The notes beneath the pieces are model-generated. The model made no database searches, was not told where the DNA came from, and saw only the letters and a list, made by a program, of their open reading frames with translations. This document shows positions 17,068 to 21,254 of a stretch of 21,254 bases of DNA, piece by piece. Location of the stretch: NCBI GenBank assembly GCA_016938155.1, contig JAFGVF010000383.1:1-21254 (forward strand), given 5' to 3'. The position numbers and the translations under genes were made by a program. The DNA is from Candidatus Cloacimonadota bacterium. GTDB lineage: Bacteria > Cloacimonadota > Cloacimonadia > Cloacimonadales > JAFGVF01. Within the stretch, counting starts at the first letter, position 1. The number at the start of each line of letters is the position of its first letter.

Positions 17068-17943
17068 TTAATCCATATTAAACGCATATTTGTATAAAAA
17101 GACAGTTGCATTATTCTTTCTTTCGCTCATCGTGTAATAGAATCTGCTGTCCGGTGACCAGCAAATAGCTTCTCCTTGAGGTTCTGTCTTGTACGGCATC
17201 AGGGCATCCGGTGCTCTGGAACACATATCACCGAAGCTTTCATTGGGTAATCGATACCAGAAGCATACTTCGATATATGTTTTTAGGAGTAGTTTATCAC
17301 CTTCAGCATTCAGGTCGCCTCCTGTTATTATCGAGAGAGGCAGCTTCCCGCAATACTTGGCTGGAAACACTTTCGAGCTTCGGGTTAAGGGATTTGTTAT
17401 CTCGAATACTTTCGAGAATTCTCCCCATTTTGTAATTACATATAAATTGCCACTGATTGAATCATATATTAGTGTTTCTGCGTCATAAGAATTATTTTCC
17501 ATCGTGAAGTTCAATGTTTTCAGGCTATCAATCTGAACAGGAATACTCTCGTTACATCTGAAAGTAAAAAACATCAGGATTATTTGGTAAGATGTCTTCA
17601 GAAGCTTGTTATTACCGATATCTGCAATAAAGAGAACACCATTATGACCGGTCTGCATGGAGGTTATATCCTCCCAGTCATTGTTCTTGTATCCCTGAGG
17701 CATCACAATCGTCTGGGCAATTTCACCTCGCATGTTCAGGACATAAACCTCAGAAGGGTTGCCGGAATCATTCACGGCAAACACAAGCGAGTCACAGCAT
17801 TCCAACATTTCTATCCCCGAGATTTCTGAAATCTCAGGCTGCCTAAACTCGATTTTGACAGGTTCTGCAAGGATAATAAATGTAAAAGCAAGCATTATCA
17901 TGGTTATATATTGTTTCATATCGGCATTGTGAGGAAGCTGCAT
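17068..17943 (-). CDS. Secreted beta-propeller-like protein of unknown function
   Basis: 291 residues with a hydrophobic signal peptide (about residues 13-26). Short motifs recur in a family of exported proteins thought to form a beta-propeller: NDSGNPSEVY (58-67), DWEDI (89-93), ADIGNN (107-112), YDAETL (153-158) and LYVITK (167-172). The acidic DWEDI, ADIGNN and YDAETL motifs could bind metal or substrate, but no catalytic residue can be named. Start is uncertain: ATG at 17943, or ATG at 17919, which gives a more ordinary signal peptide (MKQYITMIM); neither has a good ribosome site. It converges with trmFO, 78 nt away, and is a single-gene unit. Coding confidence is good; function is unknown. 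Confidence 0.75.
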   Translation of the reverse strand: MQLPHNADMKQYITMIMLAFTFIILAEPVKIEFRQPEISEISGIEMLECCDSLVFAVNDSGNPSEVYVLNMRGEIAQTIVMPQGYKNNDWEDITSMQTGHNGVLFIADIGNNKLLKTSYQIILMFFTFRCNESIPVQIDSLKTLNFTMENNSYDAETLIYDSISGNLYVITKWGEFSKVFEITNPLTRSSKVFPAKYCGKLPLSIITGGDLNAEGDKLLLKTYIEVCFWYRLPNESFGDMCSRAPDALMPYKTEPQGEAICWSPDSRFYYTMSERKNNATVFLYKYAFNMD

Positions 17944-18090
17944 TTTTAAGTCAATAGAAACCTGCTTTAATTGTCTATGGTTATCGCTTCCATATACTCT
18001 ATTTGTTACTTCTATCTTCTCTTTACTCTCAGGTTCTCCTCCTTTCCCCGTTTTTCTCTTCCTTTTTAGCTAAAGTTCCACTAAAATTCC

Positions 18091-18117
18091 ATTATAGAGA
18101 TTATAGAGATTGAGATC
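18091..18117. repeat. Short 9-bp tandem repeat
   Basis: ATTATAGAG occurs twice in direct succession (18091-18099, 18100-18108), followed by the partial copy ATTGAGATC (18109-18117). Role unknown. Confidence 0.6.
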
Positions 18118-18118
18118 A

Positions 18119-18327
18119 TCTTAATTCCAGCTCTATTACAAGTCAATTCAACACGCGATAAATTTGCGTTAAAAACTTGTGCACAATTTGTGGATAACTC
18201 GTGCATTTCCACGGGAGACCCACGGGAGAGTAACGGGTGACTTACGCGTCATCCACCTGTCATGAATAGATTGAGTATTGACGAAGTATGGACGAAAAAT
18301 GGATAAAAAAATTGATAAAAAATTGAC
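18119..18327. repeat. Drifting array of about nineteen degenerate 11-bp units
   Basis: Cut into consecutive 11-mers from 18119, neighbouring units are much more alike than chance. Examples: AACTTGTGCAC (18174), AATTTGTGGAT (18185) and AACTCGTGCAT (18196) match at 8-9 of 11; TTCCACGGGAG (18207) and ACCCACGGGAG (18218) at 9; GAGTATTGACG (18273) and AAGTATGGACG (18284) at 9; AAAAAATTGAT (18306) and AAAAAATTGAC (18317) at 10. A few junctions, such as 18196/18207 and 18251/18262, fall to 3-4. The consensus drifts from TGTG-rich through CGGG-rich to A-rich. Random pairs would match at about 3 of 11. Confidence 0.65.
18177..18197 (-). promoter_or_regulatory. Candidate DnaA boxes
   Basis: On the minus strand, positions 18189-18197 read TTATCCACA, a perfect match to the DnaA-box consensus. 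TTGTGCACA, one mismatch, is present at 18177-18185 (plus strand) and again at 18178-18186 (minus strand), because the site is nearly palindromic. The minus-strand copies lie 11 nt apart in the same orientation, and a weaker third relative (AAATGCACG, 18200-18208) continues the spacing. They arise within the 11-bp array, so chance origin is possible. Confidence 0.35.
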
Positions 18328-18579
18328 TATAAGAGAACGGGGATTGGTGGATTTGTCGGTGGATGGTCAGTTATGAAGAAAGATTTAAGTAAGAAATGTA
18401 ACGACATAACTACCGGTTTGAAGTTTGATTTTGTACTGTGTAATGTCAGGATAGGAAAGAGTGATTAATAGCTAAAAGCCTTGTGTACTAACTCAATTTT
18501 GGGGGAATTATGTTGACAGAGTCATGGGATGCGGAAATTTGTTTCTACAAATAATATAAAATAAATATGGAGGTTTTTG

Positions 18580-19644
18580 ATGAAACCAAATGGAAATCGT
18601 TACGGAACCCACCGTGTAATTGAACCTTTAGGCACATTACCACAGCCAGCCAGAGTCGTGAATAATGATATGTCCGAAATCTGGGATAACGAATTGCTTA
18701 TTGATGTTTTGAGACTGAATGTGGATTCTGCTTCTTTCCATCAGATTAAGGAAAAGCTCATTTCTCAGGGACACAAAGATGATCTAGAACAAGCCTTTGC
18801 AAACCATGTTATTGACCTTACCAATCGTACAGGAAAACATAAAAACGAAGATACAGGTTCCGGTGGAATGCTCATTGGACGCGTAGCTGCTATTGGTCCA
18901 AAATTTGAGATGAAGGATGAGATTAAAGTCGGAGATACAATCGCTACATTAGTATCCCTTTCCCTCACCCCCCTGAAAGTCAATAAAGTAAAAAAAGTAT
19001 ATCTAAATAAAGACCAGGTTGATATTGAGGGACAGGCTATCCTGTTCAGCTCAGGTATCTATGCTAAGTTACCGGATGACATGGATGAGAACCTTGCTCT
19101 TTCAGTTCTTGATGTAGCAGGAGCCCCGGCACAAGTTGAAAGACTTGCAAAACCTGGAGATACTGTTGTTATCCTTGGTGCCGGAGGAAAATCAGGTATC
19201 CTTTGCAATGCAGTTGCAAAAGAGAGAGTCGGGATTTCCGGTAAGGTTATCGGCCTTGTTCACAGTGCCAGAAGTATTGAAGTTTGCTACCAGACAGGTT
19301 GCGATGTCGTTGAGATGGCTGATGCCACCAATGCCATTCAGGTTGAAGAGATAGTAAGTCGTCTAACCGGTGGTAAGATGGCAGACCTTGTCGTGAATGT
19401 TGTAAATGTTGAGAACACTGAGATGTCCACAATCATGGCATGTAAGGACAGAGGCATGGTATATTTCTTCTCTATGGCAACCAGCTTTACAAGAGCTGCT
19501 TTGGGTGCTGAAGGTATCGGAGCAGATGTTGACATGATTCTCGGAAACGGTTATGCACATAATCATGCAGCTATTTCCATTGACCTGCTTCGTCGTAATG
19601 AAACCTTGATGAAGATATTCAAGGAAAGATACACAGATAACTAA
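18580..19644 (+). CDS. kdd: L-erythro-3,5-diaminohexanoate dehydrogenase
   Basis: 354 residues from ATG 18580, which has GGAGG (18569-18573) six bases upstream; a TTG one codon earlier is less likely. The N-terminus (NRYGTHRVIEPLGTLPQPA) is characteristic of Kdd. A Rossmann fold begins at VVILGAGGKSGILCNA, with G200-A-G-G-K-S-G206 binding NAD(P). Distantly related to medium-chain dehydrogenases, it shows no zinc-site cysteines. Reaction: oxidative deamination of 3,5-diaminohexanoate to 5-amino-3-oxohexanoate with NAD(P)+ (EC 1.4.1.11), the step after the two lysine aminomutases. It is first in a kdd-kamA-kamB-like cluster but is separated from kamA by a strong hairpin. The partner kce, which often neighbours kdd, is not upstream here. 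Confidence 0.93.
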   Translation: MKPNGNRYGTHRVIEPLGTLPQPARVVNNDMSEIWDNELLIDVLRLNVDSASFHQIKEKLISQGHKDDLEQAFANHVIDLTNRTGKHKNEDTGSGGMLIGRVAAIGPKFEMKDEIKVGDTIATLVSLSLTPLKVNKVKKVYLNKDQVDIEGQAILFSSGIYAKLPDDMDENLALSVLDVAGAPAQVERLAKPGDTVVILGAGGKSGILCNAVAKERVGISGKVIGLVHSARSIEVCYQTGCDVVEMADATNAIQVEEIVSRLTGGKMADLVVNVVNVENTEMSTIMACKDRGMVYFFSMATSFTRAALGAEGIGADVDMILGNGYAHNHAAISIDLLRRNETLMKIFKERYTDN

Positions 19645-19658
19645 ACAATAGATTTAAG

Positions 19659-19687
19659 GAAAAAGCTCAGTATAACTGAGCTTTTTC
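19659..19687 (+). terminator. Intrinsic terminator between kdd and kamA
   Basis: A perfect 13-bp hairpin with a 3-nt loop: arm GAAAAAGCTCAGT (19659-19671), loop ATA, arm ACTGAGCTTTTTC (19675-19687). The T-run is on the 3' arm and the matching A-run on the 5' arm, so it could act in both directions. It begins 14 nt after the kdd stop codon and ends 35 nt before the kamA ATG. Confidence 0.85.
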
Positions 19688-19722
19688 TATTCTAAAATAC
19701 GATCTTATAATCGAGGTAACCT

Positions 19723-20997
19723 ATGATTATTGATATTAAATCAATTGCTACAGAACAAGAGTGGCAGGATTGGCACTGGCAGCTTAGAAACAGAATCACT
19801 ACATTCAGTGAATTGAAGAAATATCTTGTTTTGACCGAAGAAGAGGAAGCTCTTGCTGCCGATAACGAGTTTTCATTCCGCATGGCTATTACGCCTTATT
19901 ATCTTTCCCTGATAAACCATGATGACCCCAATGACCCTATCAGGAAGCAAGCTATACCTGCAATAATGGAAAGTTTTCTCTCAAAGAATGATATGGCAGA
20001 CCCCCTGCACGAAGATGTTGATTCTCCTGCAAAAGGACTCACTCATAGGTACCCTGACCGAACTCTTCTACTGGTTACCGACCAATGTTCCATGTATTGC
20101 CGTCATTGTACCCGTCGTCGGAAAGCCGGAGAAACTGATATGGCTGTACCGATGGAAGAAATAAATAAGGGCATTGAGTATATCAGACAGCATAAGGAAG
20201 TGCGGGATGTCATTATCAGTGGTGGTGACCCATTAACTCTGGGTGAAGCAAGATTGGAAGAAATCATTTCTCAAATCTATGCCATTGACCATGTTGATAT
20301 TATCCGTATCGGCTCAAGAACACCGGTTGTGCAGCCTCAGAGGATTACCGATGAGCTTTGTGCTATGCTAAAGAAATACCCCCCAATTTGGTTTAACACA
20401 CACTTCAACCATCCGAACGAGATTACTCCCGAATCAAAGGAAGCCCTGAGAAAGCTTGCTGAAGCAGGGGTTGTTTTAGGAAATCAGACAGTTCTGCTGA
20501 AAGGAGTGAATGACCATGTGGAAGTTATGAAAAAACTTGTACATCTGCTCGTAAAGAACCGTGTCAGACCTTATTACATTTATCAATGCGACCTTTCAGA
20601 GGGTATCTCCCATTTCCGCACACCTATCTCCAAAGGTATAGAGATAATTGAAGCCTTGAGAGGACATACATCCGGACTTTGTGTTCCCACATTTGTAGTG
20701 GATGCACCAGGTGGTGGCGGTAAGATTCCCGTACAACCGAACTATATTCTTTCCCAGATGCCGGGAAGAGTTATCCTCCGAAATTATGAAGGTTTCATCA
20801 CGACTTACACAGAACCGGAGTTCAAAGCCCAAAATAGAGAGGATTACTGCGGTCTGGTTGAAGAGGAACGCCGTTCTGATGACGGAGTTATGAACCTGCT
20901 ATATGGTAACAAACTTTCTTTCGGACCGGATGAATCCAAGAGAAATACACGACAGAAGAAGATACAAGCTTACAAAGCTAAGCTGAAAGATAAATAA
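19723..20997 (+). CDS. kamA: L-lysine 2,3-aminomutase (radical SAM, PLP)
   Basis: 424 residues, about the family length (416 in Clostridium subterminale). The radical-SAM motif C122-x3-C126-x2-C129 (CSMYCRHC) binds the 4Fe-4S cluster. DAPGGGGKIPVQPNY carries the PLP lysine K334 (K337 in C. subterminale). D290 (YQCDLS) and D327 (VVDAPG) correspond to the substrate-binding aspartates. Reaction: L-lysine to L-beta-lysine (EC 5.4.3.2), first step of lysine fermentation to acetate, butyrate and ammonia, in the cytoplasm. The start has GAGGT (19713-19717) five bases upstream. Hairpins lie on both sides, so its transcript level may be set separately from kdd and the next gene. Related EpmB and glutamate mutases exist, but the neighbouring kdd makes KamA the clear choice. 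Confidence 0.96.
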   Translation: MIIDIKSIATEQEWQDWHWQLRNRITTFSELKKYLVLTEEEEALAADNEFSFRMAITPYYLSLINHDDPNDPIRKQAIPAIMESFLSKNDMADPLHEDVDSPAKGLTHRYPDRTLLLVTDQCSMYCRHCTRRRKAGETDMAVPMEEINKGIEYIRQHKEVRDVIISGGDPLTLGEARLEEIISQIYAIDHVDIIRIGSRTPVVQPQRITDELCAMLKKYPPIWFNTHFNHPNEITPESKEALRKLAEAGVVLGNQTVLLKGVNDHVEVMKKLVHLLVKNRVRPYYIYQCDLSEGISHFRTPISKGIEIIEALRGHTSGLCVPTFVVDAPGGGGKIPVQPNYILSQMPGRVILRNYEGFITTYTEPEFKAQNREDYCGLVEEERRSDDGVMNLLYGNKLSFGPDESKRNTRQKKIQAYKAKLKDK

Positions 20998-21004
20998 AGC
21001 TTGC

Positions 21005-21030
21005 GCCCCCTGAATGGGGGCTTATTTTTT
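21005..21030 (+). terminator. Terminator or attenuator hairpin between kamA and the kamB-like gene
   Basis: Stem GCCCCC (21005-21010) with GGGGGC (21016-21021), loop TGAAT, then CTTATTTTTT: a standard intrinsic terminator 8 nt after the kamA stop. The T-run ends only four bases before the next ATG (21035), so the hairpin occupies the place where that gene's ribosome binding site should be. Confidence 0.8.
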
Positions 21031-21034
21031 GCCC

Positions 21035-21254
21035 ATGACTATTTACGAAGAAGTGCAGAAAGCTGTTTTCCCAAATGAAAACACTGTGGTTGCCATCACG
21101 GGACTTTCCAAGAATGCCGGCAAAACCTCACTGTTAAACTGGCTGATTAGGAGTTTTCCGGACTACCGTTACGGGATAACGACAACCGGTAGAGATGGTG
21201 AAGAAAAAGACCTTGTTTTCGGAACCGATAAGCCGAAAGTTAAGGTTTTAAAGA
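21035..21254 (+). CDS. kamB: P-loop protein, probable KamB (lysine 5,6-aminomutase reactivation), 3' end beyond window
   Basis: Only the first 73 codons are in the window. Near residue 23 is a Walker-A-like motif, TGLSKNAGKTSLL, after a hydrophobic strand (VVAIT). Lysine-fermentation clusters (for example in Fusobacterium) place kamB and the MutS-like kamC directly after kamA; KamB/KamC are named as reactivation factors for the B12-dependent lysine 5,6-aminomutase KamDE. The call rests mainly on this synteny and on the GLxKNAGKT motif, so it is an inference. The chosen ATG has no Shine-Dalgarno sequence; an in-frame ATG at 21014 lies inside the terminator loop and seems less likely. Other small P-loop NTPases remain possible. 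Confidence 0.62.
   Translation, partial: MTIYEEVQKAVFPNENTVVAITGLSKNAGKTSLLNWLIRSFPDYRYGITTTGRDGEEKDLVFGTDKPKVKVLK

Larger units (their letters stand above)
17944..18576. other. Long divergent intergenic region dominated by 11-bp-period repeats
   Basis: About 630 bp between the leftward propeller gene and the rightward kdd gene. I see no RNA gene or credible small protein gene. Positions about 17990-18070 are pyrimidine-rich on the + strand. A 9-bp tandem repeat is at 18091-18117, a drifting 11-bp array at 18119-18327 with DnaA-box-like 9-mers at 18177-18197, and a repeated GGTGGAT pair, 12 nt apart, near 18347-18365. A good promoter for kdd was not found; TTGACG (18278-18283) with GATAAA (18302-18307) at 18-nt spacing is the best weak candidate. 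Confidence 0.7.

Noticed and set aside
17119..17943. Frameshifted or broken propeller gene
   Set aside because: The unusual segment around residues 113-130 raised suspicion, but motifs before and after it lie in one continuous frame and no stop interrupts it.
18119..18327. CRISPR array
   Set aside because: Units are 11 bp, degenerate and contiguous; there are no identical repeats with unique spacers and no cas genes.
18513..18518. TTGACA hexamer about 60 nt upstream of kdd
   Set aside because: At 16-18 nt spacing the downstream hexamers (AAATTT, AATTTG, ATTTGT) do not resemble a -10 box.
19706..19711. Perfect TATAAT upstream of kamA
   Set aside because: It has no -35 partner (TTTTCT at 17 nt), and transcription would begin after the kamA ribosome binding site, giving a leaderless message although a good GAGGT site is present.

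Overview
The window looks like chromosomal DNA of an anaerobic, amino-acid-fermenting bacterium, most likely of the candidate phylum Cloacimonadota or a close FCB-group relative. This is inferred from gene content: lysine-fermentation genes (kdd, kamA and the start of a kamB-like gene), a periplasmic tricorn-type protease, a folate-dependent tRNA methyltransferase (TrmFO) and a moderately AT-rich sequence. No rRNA, tRNA, insertion sequence, phage gene or CRISPR array was seen.

Layout. (1) Positions 1-5633, minus strand: a very large sigma-54-dependent activator (degenerate P-loop module, TPR superhelix, GAF, AAA+, Fis-type HTH), followed 11 nt downstream by a DnaQ-exonuclease/DinG-helicase fusion that runs off the left edge. 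(2) 5634-6318: a divergent intergenic region with short 11-bp tandem repeats and a long inverted repeat. (3) 6319-16989, plus strand: a tight five-gene run (FapA/DUF342 protein, tricorn-like protease, DUF4175-like membrane coiled-coil protein, TPR protein, TrmFO) with gaps of 14-23 nt or overlaps, probably one operon. (4) 17068-17943, minus strand: a secreted beta-propeller-like protein, convergent with trmFO. (5) 17944-18576: a second divergent intergenic region, most of it a drifting array of about nineteen degenerate 11-bp units that includes a perfect DnaA-box 9-mer. (6) 18580-21254, plus strand: kdd, terminator hairpin, kamA, terminator-like hairpin, kamB-like gene (cut by the right edge).

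How the genes fit together. KamA turns L-lysine into L-beta-lysine. Lysine 5,6-aminomutase (not in the window) makes 3,5-diaminohexanoate, which Kdd oxidises. The KamB-like protein probably helps reactivate the 5,6-aminomutase. In the long operon, four cell-envelope or unknown-role proteins precede the housekeeping gene trmFO.

The most unusual signal is non-coding. Both divergent intergenic regions show 11-nt-period similarity between neighbouring units, strongest at 18119-18327, where the unit sequence changes gradually along the array and contains phased DnaA-box-like 9-mers. It could be a replication-origin-like element, a phased regulatory array, or a product of slippage.
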